Part shown: in pieces, positions 42,542 through 51,523 of the stretch
Position numbering within the stretch: position 1 is the first letter of the stretch
How the letters are laid out: each line of letters opens with the position of its first letter
Origin: a bacterium
Lineage (GTDB): Bacteria > Actinomycetota > Acidimicrobiia > Acidimicrobiales > Bin134
Assembly (NCBI GenBank): GCA_026705465.1
Contig: JAPPAP010000033.1
Span: 90,108-154,107, forward strand
Length of the DNA: 64,000 nucleotides
Direction of reading: 5' to 3'
Translations under genes and position numbers: made by a program
Notes under the pieces: model-generated
Databases searched by the model: none
What the model saw: only the letters and a program-made list of their open reading frames with translations
Told to the model about the DNA's origin: nothing

Positions 42542-43507
42542 ATGGCTCGCATAACTGCCGACGGAGAGATCACCTGCGGGATCCAACTGCCGATCCAAAC
42601 CCTCAACGAGCGAATCCGGCAGCCGTGGGAGCCCGGCGCCACCGTGGACGACTTGGTAGCCATCACCCAAGCCGCGGAGGCCGCCGGACTCGGGTTTGTG
42701 GGCGTATGCGACCACATCGCCATCCCCGACAACGAATACGCCGCCCACATGTCCACCACCTGGTACGACCCGATCGCCACGCTCGGCTTCCTGGGAGCAG
42801 CCACCAGCACTATCCGGCTGCTGTCAGAGGTATACGTCCTTCCCTATCGCCATCCTCTGACCACCGCGAATTCGTTCTGCACCCTCGACCATCTCACCGG
42901 TGGAAGGGTTGTGATGGGGGTGGGTGCCGGCCACGTCGAGGCTGAGTTCGAGGCCCTGGGACTGAGCTTCGCCGACCGGGGCCGTATGACCGACGAGGCC
43001 ATCGACGCCGTGAGGGTCGCCGTGGGAGCCGCCGGTGGATTCTGCGAGTTCAGCGGAGAGTTCTACGACTTCAAGGATATGGGAGTGGGCCCCGCCGCGG
43101 CGCAGGACGCGATTCCCATTTGGATCGGAGGCAGCACCCGCCCGGCCCTGCGCCGAGTGGTGGAGCGGGGCGACGGCTGGATTCCCCAGGGCACGCCCCG
43201 GGAGGCCATGGCTGAGCAAATGGACTATATGCGGGCCCATGCCGACGTCGTGGGCCGCGACCTGGATGAAGTGGACTTCGGCTGGCTGGCCGGGGCCGTC
43301 TACATCGGCGAACCCCCGGAGGGGCTTTTTCTGCCGGGATGGCCGTATATCGGCGGCTCACCCGACCAGGTTGCGGAGTCGCTTCGCTACGCCCACGAAC
43401 TGGGTACTTCGGTGCTGTTTCTGTTCTTCCGATCTCGCGACGTCTCCGAGTACATCGACCAGATCGCCCGCTTCGGCGCCGAGGTCCTGCCCCTGCTGGA
43501 AGCCTGA
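42542..43507 (+). CDS. LLM-class (F420-dependent type) oxidoreductase
   Basis: A 321-residue luciferase-like TIM barrel: GLGFVGVCDHIAIPDNEY near the start, RLLSEVYVLPYRHPLTTAN and TGGRVVMGVGAGH are the family's cofactor-facing blocks, and FWIGGSTRPALRR-like IPIWIGGSTRPALRRV precedes the C-terminal helices. Such actinobacterial proteins usually use coenzyme F420 for hydride transfer. The substrate is unknown. Two bp separate it from the CaiB/BaiF gene, so both belong to one operon. Confidence 0.9.
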   Translation: MARITADGEITCGIQLPIQTLNERIRQPWEPGATVDDLVAITQAAEAAGLGFVGVCDHIAIPDNEYAAHMSTTWYDPIATLGFLGAATSTIRLLSEVYVLPYRHPLTTANSFCTLDHLTGGRVVMGVGAGHVEAEFEALGLSFADRGRMTDEAIDAVRVAVGAAGGFCEFSGEFYDFKDMGVGPAAAQDAIPIWIGGSTRPALRRVVERGDGWIPQGTPREAMAEQMDYMRAHADVVGRDLDEVDFGWLAGAVYIGEPPEGLFLPGWPYIGGSPDQVAESLRYAHELGTSVLFLFFRSRDVSEYIDQIARFGAEVLPLLEA

Positions 43508-43509
43508 CC

Positions 43510-44712
43510 ATGAGCGGCGTGCTCTCCGGGATGCGGGTGGTGGAGGGCTCGGCCTTCGTGGCCTGCCCTTCGGGGGGCATGACCCTGGCCCAGCACGGCG
43601 CCGATGTGATCCGCTTCGACGCCATCGGCGGCGGCATCGACTACCACCGCTGGCCGCTCACCCCCGACGGCCAGTCGCTGTACTGGCAGGGGCTCAATAA
43701 AGGCAAGCGATCGATCCAGATCGACCTCCGCTCCCCCGAGGGGCGGGAGCTGATCACCGCGCTGGCCACCGCTCCTGGCCCCGACGCCGGCATCTTCACC
43801 ACCAACTTCCCTGCCGTCGGGTGGTTGTCGTACGACAGCCTCCGCCAACACCGCGACGATCTCATCATGGTGGCCATCACCGGCAACCACGACGGCTCCA
43901 CCGCGGTGGACTACACGGTGAACTGCGCGGTGGGTTACCCCTGGCTCACCGGCACCGACGGCACCATCAACCATGTGCTGCCGGCCTGGGACATTATCTG
44001 TGGCCAGACCGCCGCCCTCGGAGTGCTGGCCGCCGAGCGCCAGCGGTCCCGTACCGGTGAGGGGAGCCTGGTGAATCTGGCCCTGTCGGATGTGGCGCTG
44101 GCAGCGGTGTCCATGCTGGGCCATGTGGCCGAGGCCCAACTCCTGGGCACCCAGCGGCCCCGCATTGGCAACGACATCTACGGCGCCTTCGGACGGGATT
44201 TTGAACTGGCCGATGGCGACCGCATCCAACTCGTGGCGGTGAGTGCCCGCCAATGGCAGAGCATTGTCGCTGCCTGCGGGATCGGCGAAGAGGTGGCCGC
44301 GCTAGAGGCCGAGACCGGCTTGGACTTCACCCGAGTGGACGGTGATCGCTACCTGGCCCTCGACCGCCTCAATCCGCTGGTGGCCCAGTGGTGTGCGAAG
44401 CACAGCCTGGCCGAGGCGTCGGCCGCCCTCGACGCCGAAGGCGTGTGCTGGGGCCGCTACCAGTCGATGTTGGAACTGGTGGCCAGCGACCCCCGCTGTT
44501 CCACGGCCAATCCGCTTTTCACCGAGGTGGACCACCCGGAAACCGGCCAATATCTCACCCCCGGCCCGCCGCTCCGCTTCTCCGACGACAACCTGGCCGA
44601 TCCCGGCCCCGCCCCCCGTCTGGGCCAGCACACCGACGAGGTGCTGGCCGATGTGCTGGGCCTGTCGGCGGCGGAGATCGCCACGCTCCACGATCGCCAA
44701 GTGGTTGCCTGA
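43510..44712 (+). CDS. CaiB/BaiF (class III) CoA-transferase, with Asn at the catalytic Asp position
   Basis: A 400-residue single-domain CaiB/BaiF protein. MRVVEGSAFVACPSGGMTLA opens it, ADVIRFDAIGGGIDYHRWP follows, and PAPRLGQHTDEVL is the family's C-terminal block. The GxGQxVD segment holding the catalytic Asp of formyl-CoA transferase reads GEGSLVNLA, with Asn189 at that position. Deamidation, another nucleophile or loss of transferase activity are all possible. It lies in an F420-enzyme/CoA-transferase/F420-enzyme set. Confidence 0.9.
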   Translation: MSGVLSGMRVVEGSAFVACPSGGMTLAQHGADVIRFDAIGGGIDYHRWPLTPDGQSLYWQGLNKGKRSIQIDLRSPEGRELITALATAPGPDAGIFTTNFPAVGWLSYDSLRQHRDDLIMVAITGNHDGSTAVDYTVNCAVGYPWLTGTDGTINHVLPAWDIICGQTAALGVLAAERQRSRTGEGSLVNLALSDVALAAVSMLGHVAEAQLLGTQRPRIGNDIYGAFGRDFELADGDRIQLVAVSARQWQSIVAACGIGEEVAALEAETGLDFTRVDGDRYLALDRLNPLVAQWCAKHSLAEASAALDAEGVCWGRYQSMLELVASDPRCSTANPLFTEVDHPETGQYLTPGPPLRFSDDNLADPGPAPRLGQHTDEVLADVLGLSAAEIATLHDRQVVA

Positions 44713-44738
44713 CCATCTCACCGTCATCGGCGGCCCGC

Positions 44739-44744
44739 TACCTT
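44739..44744 (+). promoter_or_regulatory. -10 element for a leaderless mRNA of the 44751 gene
   Basis: TACCTT lies 6 nt before the ATG at 44751. There is no ribosome binding site in GACGCC. It suggests that ATG 44751, not 44757, is used. Confidence 0.6.
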
Positions 44745-44750
44745 GACGCC

Positions 44751-45641
44751 ATGACCATGGATATCGGCCGTGTCGGGGTTTGGACCCGCACCGACAGCTT
44801 CTCCACCAGCGAGGCCATCGAATTCGCCCAACGCATCGAGGATCTGGGCTATGGCGCCCTATGGATCCCCGATGCCTTCGGCCGCGATCCGTTTGCCCAT
44901 GCCTCCCTGCTGCTCAATCACACCTCCACGCTGGTGCTGGCCACCGGGGTGATCAACATCCACCTGCGGGAAGCCCAGGCCACCTCCTGCGCTCAGAAGG
45001 AACTGCACGACCAGTCGGGTGGCCGATTTCTGCTCGGTCTCGGGGTGTCCCACCAAGCTCCGGTAGAACGGATGCAGGGCAAGCCCTACCCCGCGCCCAT
45101 CCCGTCGATGCGGGAATACCTCGACAAGATGGAGAACGCTATGTGGTGGGGTCCGGAGCTGGACGATGAGCCACCCATTGTGTTGGCCGCCCTCGGACCG
45201 CTCATGCTGAAGCTGGCCGCCGAGCGCACCCTTGGCGCTCATCCCTACTTCGCCCCGCCGGAGAACTCCCGTCGGTCCCGGGAGATCATGGGCCCCGACG
45301 CCTGGATCTGCCCGGAGCAGAAGGTGATGCTGGAGACCGACCCGCAGCGGGCCCGGGAGCGGGCCCGAGCCTCCATGGTCGGGCCGCTGCAAATGCCCAA
45401 CTACCGGAACAACCTCATGCGCTGCGGCTTCGAAGAGAGCGCCCTCGACGACGGGGGCAGCGACGAGGTAGTCGACGCCGTGGTGGCGTGGGGAGACGAG
45501 AACGTCCTGGCGGAGCGGGTGCGCCAGCACCACGAGGCCGGTGCCACCCACGTGTGCATCCAACCGCTCGACCCAGTGGACAAGACCCGCCCCAGTCTCG
45601 AAACGCTCGAGGTCCTCGCCCCCCTCTTGAATGGAGCATGA
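44751..45641 (+). CDS. LLM-class F420-dependent oxidoreductase (TIGR03620-like)
   Basis: A 296-residue luciferase-like protein with GRVGVWTRTDSFSTSEAIE at the N-terminus and EDLGYGALWIPDAFGRDPF, LVLATGVINIHLRE and GRFLLGLGVSHQAPVE as cofactor and family blocks. It resembles a mycobacterial F420 group rather than flavin monooxygenases (inference). It starts a new leaderless transcript with the SDR and PhyH genes behind it (gaps of 6 and 11 bp), so the three may act in series. Confidence 0.88.
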   Translation: MTMDIGRVGVWTRTDSFSTSEAIEFAQRIEDLGYGALWIPDAFGRDPFAHASLLLNHTSTLVLATGVINIHLREAQATSCAQKELHDQSGGRFLLGLGVSHQAPVERMQGKPYPAPIPSMREYLDKMENAMWWGPELDDEPPIVLAALGPLMLKLAAERTLGAHPYFAPPENSRRSREIMGPDAWICPEQKVMLETDPQRARERARASMVGPLQMPNYRNNLMRCGFEESALDDGGSDEVVDAVVAWGDENVLAERVRQHHEAGATHVCIQPLDPVDKTRPSLETLEVLAPLLNGA

Positions 45642-45647
45642 TCAGTT

Positions 45648-46571
45648 ATGGCCAATGAGTTCCAAGACCGGGTCGCCCTGGTCACCGGGGCCGGAGACAA
45701 GATCGGCCTGGGTTTTGCCCACGCCAGCTACCTGGCCGAGCGCGGGGCCAAGATCGTGCTCAACGACTTTGGCAACGGCACGCTGGGTCTGCTCGAGCAG
45801 GGCATCAACCCCGACATCGCCGAGGAGGCCGCCCAGCGCATCCGTGACGCCGGCGGCGAGGCCATGGCCAACAACGGCGACGTCGCCAACCCGTCCACCG
45901 CCGAGGCCATGGTGTCCAATGCCCTAGAAGCGTGGGGTCGGATCGACATCCTCATCAACAACGCCGGGTTCGCCAGCGCATCCTTCTTTCCCGACATCGA
46001 CGCCGACGACATGCACCGCCACGTTGGGGTGACTTTGCTGGGATGCCTCAACACCGCCAAGGCGGTGTGGCCCCACATGGTGGAGCGGGGCTACGGACGC
46101 ATTATCAACACCGGCTCTCCGGCCTGCTTCGGCAACCCCACCGCCTCCTACGCCGCCACCAAGTCGGGGCTGTTCGGCTTCACCCGCACCGAGGCCATCT
46201 TCGGCCAAGCCCACAACATCACCGCCAACCTGCTGCTGCCGGCGGCCATCTCCCGGTTGACCGAGGGCCTGCCCGAGTCACCGTTCAAGTCGCACCTGCG
46301 CACCCATTTCGGCGCCGAGAGGGTGGCTCCGGTGGTGGCCCACCTGGTGAGCGACCAATGCGACGTGACCGGCGAGGCGTTCACCGTGGGCGGCGGCCAG
46401 TTCGCCCGCATCGTGTACGCCGCCTCCCCCGCCCAGGAGATCGATCTGACGATGGAGTCGGTGGCCCAGGGGATGGCCAACGCCATGGACAGCTCAGACT
46501 GGACGCCTCAGGGCTCCACCGCGGAGAGCCTGGTCCACCTGGGAATGCCCCCGGAACTGGAGCAGATGTAA
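45648..46571 (+). CDS. SDR, multifunctional-enzyme/hydroxyacyl-CoA dehydrogenase-like
   Basis: A 307-residue SDR resembling the dehydrogenase part of peroxisomal multifunctional enzyme type 2: VTGAGDKIGLGFAHASYLAE, then ANNGDVAN, NNAGFAS, NTGSPACFGNPTASYAATKS with the Tyr and Lys, and a long C-terminal tail. That relationship suggests 3-hydroxyacyl-CoA oxidation. It lies between an F420 enzyme and a PhyH dioxygenase. Confidence 0.87.
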   Translation: MANEFQDRVALVTGAGDKIGLGFAHASYLAERGAKIVLNDFGNGTLGLLEQGINPDIAEEAAQRIRDAGGEAMANNGDVANPSTAEAMVSNALEAWGRIDILINNAGFASASFFPDIDADDMHRHVGVTLLGCLNTAKAVWPHMVERGYGRIINTGSPACFGNPTASYAATKSGLFGFTRTEAIFGQAHNITANLLLPAAISRLTEGLPESPFKSHLRTHFGAERVAPVVAHLVSDQCDVTGEAFTVGGGQFARIVYAASPAQEIDLTMESVAQGMANAMDSSDWTPQGSTAESLVHLGMPPELEQM

Positions 46572-46582
46572 GGATTATCGCT

Positions 46583-47437
46583 ATGGCACTGGTGACGGAA
46601 AAAGAGATTGAGGGCTTCTGGCGCGACGGTGTGGTGGTTATCAGAGGAGTGCTCTCTGATGACACCTTGGCCTCCATGGCCAAGCCGGTGGAGCGAGCTC
46701 TGGGATCCGAGGCGATGAACAACATGACCGAGATGGGTGCCATGGTGGTTCCGCCCAGCGGGGGAACCGTGCTCAACGACCCCGCCGCAGCCAAGAGGGG
46801 CGCCCCCCGGGGCCAGTTCCACGGCGGCACCGACCACTGGTGGGACGATGCCGACTTCGAGGCATTCGCCACCCGGTCCCCCCTGCCCCAACTGGCCGCC
46901 GAGCTAATGCGGAGCCAGGAGCTGTGGTTCTACGAGGACAGCGTGCTGGTGAAGGAGCCCCACACCGAGGAACCCACCTCAATCCACCAAGACATGGCCT
47001 ACTTCCAGTTGGAGGGCGACAAGGTGTGTACCACTTGGTGCCCGCTCGATCCCATCAGCAAGGAGACCGGAGCCACCGTCTATGTGAAGGGCTCACACCG
47101 CTGGGAGCGGAACTTCCGGCCCAATTGGTTCGTGAGCCAGCTCTCCATGCCCGACACCGAAGGCGAGGAAGTCCCCCATTACGACCGGGACGACGCCGAG
47201 CATCTGCTCTGTTTCGACATGGAGCCTGGAGACGTGGCCGTCCACCACGCCATGACCCTTCATGGCGCCCACGCCAACGTCACCGACCAGTGGCGCCGGG
47301 CCATCTCGGTTCGCTACTGCGGCGACGACACCGTCTACCGCTTCAAGCGGGGCACCCCCCTAAAGCCCCATCACTCCGAAGTCGCCGAGGGCGATCCGGT
47401 CGACCACCCCCGCTGCCCCCAAGTCTGGCCCCGCTAG
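46583..47437 (+). CDS. Phytanoyl-CoA dioxygenase (PhyH) family protein
   Basis: A 284-residue Fe(II)/2-oxoglutarate dioxygenase. Iron ligands are His135-Q-Asp137 (SIHQDMAYF) and the distal His227 (TLHGAHAN); Arg239 (QWRRAISVRY) holds 2-oxoglutarate. EKEIEGFWRDGVVVIRGVLS is the typical N-terminus. It may alpha-hydroxylate a branched acyl-CoA or another lipid. ATG 46583 is chosen; the longer frame is antiphase reading of the SDR. It ends in a 4-bp stop-to-stop overlap with the opposing thiolase. Confidence 0.92.
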   Translation: MALVTEKEIEGFWRDGVVVIRGVLSDDTLASMAKPVERALGSEAMNNMTEMGAMVVPPSGGTVLNDPAAAKRGAPRGQFHGGTDHWWDDADFEAFATRSPLPQLAAELMRSQELWFYEDSVLVKEPHTEEPTSIHQDMAYFQLEGDKVCTTWCPLDPISKETGATVYVKGSHRWERNFRPNWFVSQLSMPDTEGEEVPHYDRDDAEHLLCFDMEPGDVAVHHAMTLHGAHANVTDQWRRAISVRYCGDDTVYRFKRGTPLKPHHSEVAEGDPVDHPRCPQVWPR

Positions 47438-48627
47438 CCCAACTCAGGGCCGAGGATGGAGACGAAGGAAACCATCTCGCCGGGGTAGCCGCCGAGGTTG
47501 TGGACCAGGCCGAGGTTGCGGCTGGACAGGTCGATTTGGCGGTCGTCGCCGGCCTGGCCTCGAAGTTGGAGCCAGCACTCGTAGTGCATGCGCAGGCCGG
47601 AGGCCCCCACGGGGTGGCCAAACGCCTTGAGGCCGCCGTCGGTGTTGATGGGCATATCCCCATTGCGCTCGAAGGTCCCGGCCAGCACCTCTTTCCACGC
47701 CGTGCCCCGCTCGCAGAAGCCCAGGTCTTCCATGAGCACCATCTCGGTGGGGGTGAAGCAGTCGTGGACTTCGGCCATGGCCAGCGCCGAGCGGGGGTCG
47801 TCGATCCCCGCCTGGCGGTAGGCGTCGGCTCCGGCCATCTCGCACTCTGGGAAGGTGGTGTAGTCGTATTCGGGGTCGATAAGCCCGCCACCGGTGCCCG
47901 ACACAAACGACAGCGCCTTGATGTACAGCGGATCCTCGCAGTACTGGTGGGCATCCTCTGCCCGCACCACAATGGCCGCGGCTGAGCCGTCGGCCACCCC
48001 GGAGCAGTCGAACACCGAGAGCCGCCCGGCCACCGAGGCCATCTCGCAGATCTTCTCGGCTGGCATCTCCCGGCGGAACTGGGCCAGCGGGTTGAGGGCC
48101 CCATTGCGGTGGTTCTTCTCGGCGATCTTGGCCACCACCATGCGCAGCTCGTCTTCGTCCACTCCGTAGCGGGCGGCGTAGGCCGGTAGCACCAGGCTGT
48201 ACATGGCCGCGGCGGTCAAGTTCCGCTTGGTTCCATCGTGGGGAGCGGGCGCCGCGTTCAGTCCCTGGTAGCCGGAGTCCTTGATCTTCTCCACCCCTAT
48301 GGCCATGGCCATGTCGTAGGCGCCGCTGGCCACCGCATAGGAGGCCTGACGCAGGGCCTCCGAGCCAGTGGCGCAGAAGTTCTCCACCCGGGTCACCGGC
48401 TTGCCCTCCAGCTTGAGCGGCTGGCTCAGCGTCAATCCGCTCATGCCACTGGAAGCCGTGCCCAGCCAGAAGGCATCCACATCGTCCTTGGATACTCCTG
48501 CGGAGGCAAGTGCCGCAGTGGCGGCGTCGATCAGCAGGTCGTCGGTCCCCTTGTCCCAGTGCTCCCGGAACTGAGTACACCCCATTCCGATGATCGCTAC
48601 CTGGTCTTTGATGCCATGGCTGGCCAT
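47434..48627 (-). CDS. SCP2-type thiolase (acetyl-CoA acetyltransferase family)
   Basis: A 397-residue thiolase with the nucleophile intact: VENFCATGSEAL, Cys85. GHPVGASG near the end carries the activating His, and INTDGGLKAFG precedes it. It would release acetyl- or propionyl-CoA from a beta-ketoacyl-CoA of a branched or cyclic substrate. A consensus AGGAGG site precedes the ATG. Ten bp upstream in the operon is the HMG-CoA-synthase-like/DUF35 gene, a likely partner. Confidence 0.93.
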   Translation of the reverse strand: MASHGIKDQVAIIGMGCTQFREHWDKGTDDLLIDAATAALASAGVSKDDVDAFWLGTASSGMSGLTLSQPLKLEGKPVTRVENFCATGSEALRQASYAVASGAYDMAMAIGVEKIKDSGYQGLNAAPAPHDGTKRNLTAAAMYSLVLPAYAARYGVDEDELRMVVAKIAEKNHRNGALNPLAQFRREMPAEKICEMASVAGRLSVFDCSGVADGSAAAIVVRAEDAHQYCEDPLYIKALSFVSGTGGGLIDPEYDYTTFPECEMAGADAYRQAGIDDPRSALAMAEVHDCFTPTEMVLMEDLGFCERGTAWKEVLAGTFERNGDMPINTDGGLKAFGHPVGASGLRMHYECWLQLRGQAGDDRQIDLSSRNLGLVHNLGGYPGEMVSFVSILGPELG

Positions 48628-48637
48628 GAATCGCCTC

Positions 48638-50050
48638 CTAGTCCCCCGATGAAGACCGCGCCGGGCGGGCCTTCCAGAAATAGTTGTAGATGCCCTCGGC
48701 CTCGTACAGCCGCCGGAAAGTCATCTCCACCCGCTGCCCGATGCGGACCGCGTCTGGGTCCACGTCGGTCAACTCAACCGGCAGACGTCCACCCCCGTCG
48801 AAGTCCACCACCGCGAACACCACGGGCGGACTCACCGAATACACCAACCGGTCGATGGTGAAAGTCATCACGGTGGCTCCGACGTCGGCCATGGGTGCAG
48901 GATCCATGGCATCGAGCTCGTCCTCGGGGCGAATGGACACCCGGGCCGGCGGCAGGTGCAGCGTCCCGCTCTCGGTCCCTCGGCTACCCACGAATCCGTA
49001 TTTCCAATCCTGAGCCCGAGCCGCGGCCGACGACGACGGTCGGGTCGGCTCGGGCCGATTTGGGGGCTGTACCTGGATCATGTCTCGCCACTGCAAGAAC
49101 GTGGCGTAGCTCACCTCGGCGCCAGCAGCGATCTGGTCGGCCACCGGGAGGGATGGCGCATAGGAGGCCAACGCTTCAGTGGTGCGCAGGATCAGCACCT
49201 CTACCCCGTCGGCCAGCATGACCACCGCGATCGTTTGATCAGGCTCGGCCTGCTCCAGCTCGTTGGCCAGCAACAGCCCAGGATGAGCGGTTCCTGTGTT
49301 GCCCACCGCGGAAGTCAGATCATCGGCTACACGGGCCACACCGAGTTGGCCCGCCACCCGCTTGACCGCACGGCCATGGGTACCGGTCACCACCGCCACA
49401 TCCACATCGTCGGCTTCGATGTCCGCACCGCCCAGCGCCTCCTTCCATGCCTGAGCAGCCAGCGGGCCGTAGCGGGTCTCGCCAAACCGCTCCTCCCATT
49501 GGCCGGTGCTGGGCGAGCCCGGCTGACGCCAGCGGTCCACGAACTCCTCGGTGGCCGACGCCGAACCCAGCAACTCGGCCACCACCGGTCCGTCGTCCTC
49601 TGTGCCGATCAAAAAAGCCGCGGCGCCGTCGCCACCAGTGGCCTCATCGGCGCCGGTGGGAAGTCCGCCTCTCATGTCGGCGGTCACCACCACTGTCGGT
49701 CCAATCGCATTCAAGGCGGTTCGCAGCGCCCCGATGCCCGAGCGCACCGCGCCCCCGAAATCCAGCGCGCCCGCGGAGGAATCCAACCGCAGCGCAGCGT
49801 GGATGGCGGTGGCGTTGGTCTTCTCCAAATAGGCGGGGTCGGCGGTGGCAAACCACAGTGCCCGGGGCTCAGCATCAACCGGGCGTAGCGCCAGTCGGGC
49901 CGCTTCCACCCCCATGGTGGTGGTGTCCTCGTCGTACGACGCCACCGATCGGGTGCCCCGCCCGCCGCCGCGGCCCATGACCGCGGCGATGGCCGAGCGG
50001 TCCAAGCGCCGGTACGGCACGTAGCCCCCGAAGCTGATGATGCCTCGCAT
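48638..50050 (-). CDS. HMG-CoA-synthase-like protein fused to a DUF35-type OB domain
   Basis: A 470-residue two-part protein. Residues 1-about 330 are a thiolase-fold, HMG-CoA synthase/KAS III-like domain (GIISFGGYVPYRRLDR, TTTMGVEAARLALR, GDGAAAFLIG). Residues about 345-470 are a DUF35 OB-fold (FTIDRLVYSVSPPVVFAVVDF, QRVEMTFRRLYEAEGIYNYFW) whose zinc ribbon has lost its Cys. At the catalytic Cys position the sequence is GGAVRSG, i.e. Val102. It is therefore probably not a condensing synthase but a partner or substrate channel for the downstream thiolase. ATG 50050 follows a TACACT -10; earlier ATGs lie in the opposing gene. Confidence 0.85.
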   Translation of the reverse strand: MRGIISFGGYVPYRRLDRSAIAAVMGRGGGRGTRSVASYDEDTTTMGVEAARLALRPVDAEPRALWFATADPAYLEKTNATAIHAALRLDSSAGALDFGGAVRSGIGALRTALNAIGPTVVVTADMRGGLPTGADEATGGDGAAAFLIGTEDDGPVVAELLGSASATEEFVDRWRQPGSPSTGQWEERFGETRYGPLAAQAWKEALGGADIEADDVDVAVVTGTHGRAVKRVAGQLGVARVADDLTSAVGNTGTAHPGLLLANELEQAEPDQTIAVVMLADGVEVLILRTTEALASYAPSLPVADQIAAGAEVSYATFLQWRDMIQVQPPNRPEPTRPSSSAAARAQDWKYGFVGSRGTESGTLHLPPARVSIRPEDELDAMDPAPMADVGATVMTFTIDRLVYSVSPPVVFAVVDFDGGGRLPVELTDVDPDAVRIGQRVEMTFRRLYEAEGIYNYFWKARPARSSSGD

Positions 50051-50058
50051 ACCGCCGA

Positions 50059-50064
50059 AGTGTA
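50059..50064 (-). promoter_or_regulatory. -10 element of the 50050 gene
   Basis: Minus-strand TACACT lies 8 nt before the ATG at 50050, giving a leaderless or nearly leaderless mRNA. Confidence 0.5.
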
Positions 50065-50092
50065 CGCCTGACACTGCCATCAGCCGGAGTCC

Positions 50093-50098
50093 TAGTCT
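50093..50098 (+). promoter_or_regulatory. -10 element for a leaderless mRNA of the 50106 gene
   Basis: TAGTCT lies 7 nt before the ATG at 50106; the gap GTCCCCC has no ribosome binding site. Confidence 0.6.
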
Positions 50099-50105
50099 GT
50101 CCCCC

Positions 50106-51521
50106 ATGACCTTTGAGCCCAGCGCCGAGGTGCGGCGCATCCGCGATGCCATCGACCACCCGATCATCGACTCCGATGGCCACATCATCGAGTTTCTCCC
50201 CGAAGTTCACGACATCATGGCCACCGTCGGCGGCCCCGAACTGGTGGACAAGTTCAAGGTCGTGGAATACGGAGCCCGCAAGTCCATCGATCTGACCCTG
50301 GAGCAGCGCCGAGCCGCCGGGATGATGCGCTCAGCGTGGTGGGGGCTGCCGGCCCGCAACACCCTCGACCGGGCCACTGCCTTGCTGCCCAAGCTGCTGT
50401 ACGAGCGGCTGGACGAGATCGGCATCGACCTGGCCGTGCTCTACCCCACTTATGGACTGACCTGCATGGGCCTGGAAGACGAGGACCTGCGCCTCGGTGC
50501 CGCCCGGGCATTCAACCTCTACTTCCACCAGGCCTATGAGCCCTACAGCGACCGGCTAATGCCGGTGGCCATCATCCCCATGTTCACTCCGGAGGAGGCC
50601 ATCGCCGAACTGGATTTCACGGTGGGCGAGTTGGGCATGCGCCCGGTGATGATGACCGGCCTGGTGCCCCGACCGGTGGACCGGGAGAACACCAGCCATC
50701 GCCATGCCCGCCGCATGGACACCTTGGGTATGGACTCCCCCTACGACTACGACCCGGTGTGGCAGCGGTGTACCGAGCTGGGCGTGTCGCCCACCTTCCA
50801 CTCCGCGGGGATGGGCTGGGGCAGCCGCACGTCGGAGACCAACTACGTGTACAACCATCTGGGCAATTTCGCCGCCGCGGGCGAGGCCCTGTGCCGGGCC
50901 GTGTTCATGGGCGGGGTGGCCCACCGCTTCCCCGAACTGCGGTGGGCCTTCCTCGAGGGAGGCGTGGCCTGGGGGGTGAACCTGCTGTCGGATGTGATCG
51001 GCCACTGGGAGAAGCGCAACCGCGACGCCATCGGTCACTACGACCCCGCCGCGGTGGACATGGATGAGCTGGGCCAGCTGTTCGACGAATTTGGGACGGC
51101 GGTGGCCAACAGCCATCGGGACCGCCTCCAAGAAGCACTGCACATGCTGAGCGAACCCGACGAAGACCCGGCCACCATCGACGAATTCGCCCTCAGCGGG
51201 GTGGACACCGTGGAGGACATCCTGGCCATCTGGGAACGGTTCCACTTCGGCTGCGAAGCCGACGACCCGATGACCGCCATCGGGTTCAACCGAACGGTGA
51301 CGCCGAGAGGCCAAGTGGTGAAGGGCATCTTCGCCTCCGATGTGGGCCATTGGGATGTCCCCGATGTGCGCGAGGTGCTGCCCGAGGCCTACGAGCTGGT
51401 GGACGACGGCATCCTCGACGAAGCCGACTTCCGGGCCTTCACCTTCGAGCACCCGATGTCGCTGTGGGCCGGAACCAACTCCGACTTCTTCAAAGGCACC
51501 GTCATCGAAGAAGCCCTGTAG
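50106..51521 (+). CDS. Amidohydrolase-2 family protein, paralogue of 54969
   Basis: A 471-residue metal-dependent TIM barrel. Metal motif DSDGHIIEF (His26-x-x-Glu29), MGGVAHRFPELRWAFLEGG in the middle and the closing IFASDVGHWDVPDV with the conserved Asp. It shares many blocks with 54969-56363 (LGNFAAAGE, GCEADDP, SDVGHWDVPD, FRAFTF), so the two arose by duplication, one on each side of a molybdopterin subunit and a third amidohydrolase. Decarboxylation or hydrolysis of a cyclic acid is likely. It is followed after 2 bp by the molybdopterin subunit. Confidence 0.88.
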   Translation: MTFEPSAEVRRIRDAIDHPIIDSDGHIIEFLPEVHDIMATVGGPELVDKFKVVEYGARKSIDLTLEQRRAAGMMRSAWWGLPARNTLDRATALLPKLLYERLDEIGIDLAVLYPTYGLTCMGLEDEDLRLGAARAFNLYFHQAYEPYSDRLMPVAIIPMFTPEEAIAELDFTVGELGMRPVMMTGLVPRPVDRENTSHRHARRMDTLGMDSPYDYDPVWQRCTELGVSPTFHSAGMGWGSRTSETNYVYNHLGNFAAAGEALCRAVFMGGVAHRFPELRWAFLEGGVAWGVNLLSDVIGHWEKRNRDAIGHYDPAAVDMDELGQLFDEFGTAVANSHRDRLQEALHMLSEPDEDPATIDEFALSGVDTVEDILAIWERFHFGCEADDPMTAIGFNRTVTPRGQVVKGIFASDVGHWDVPDVREVLPEAYELVDDGILDEADFRAFTFEHPMSLWAGTNSDFFKGTVIEEAL

Positions 51522-51523
51522 GC

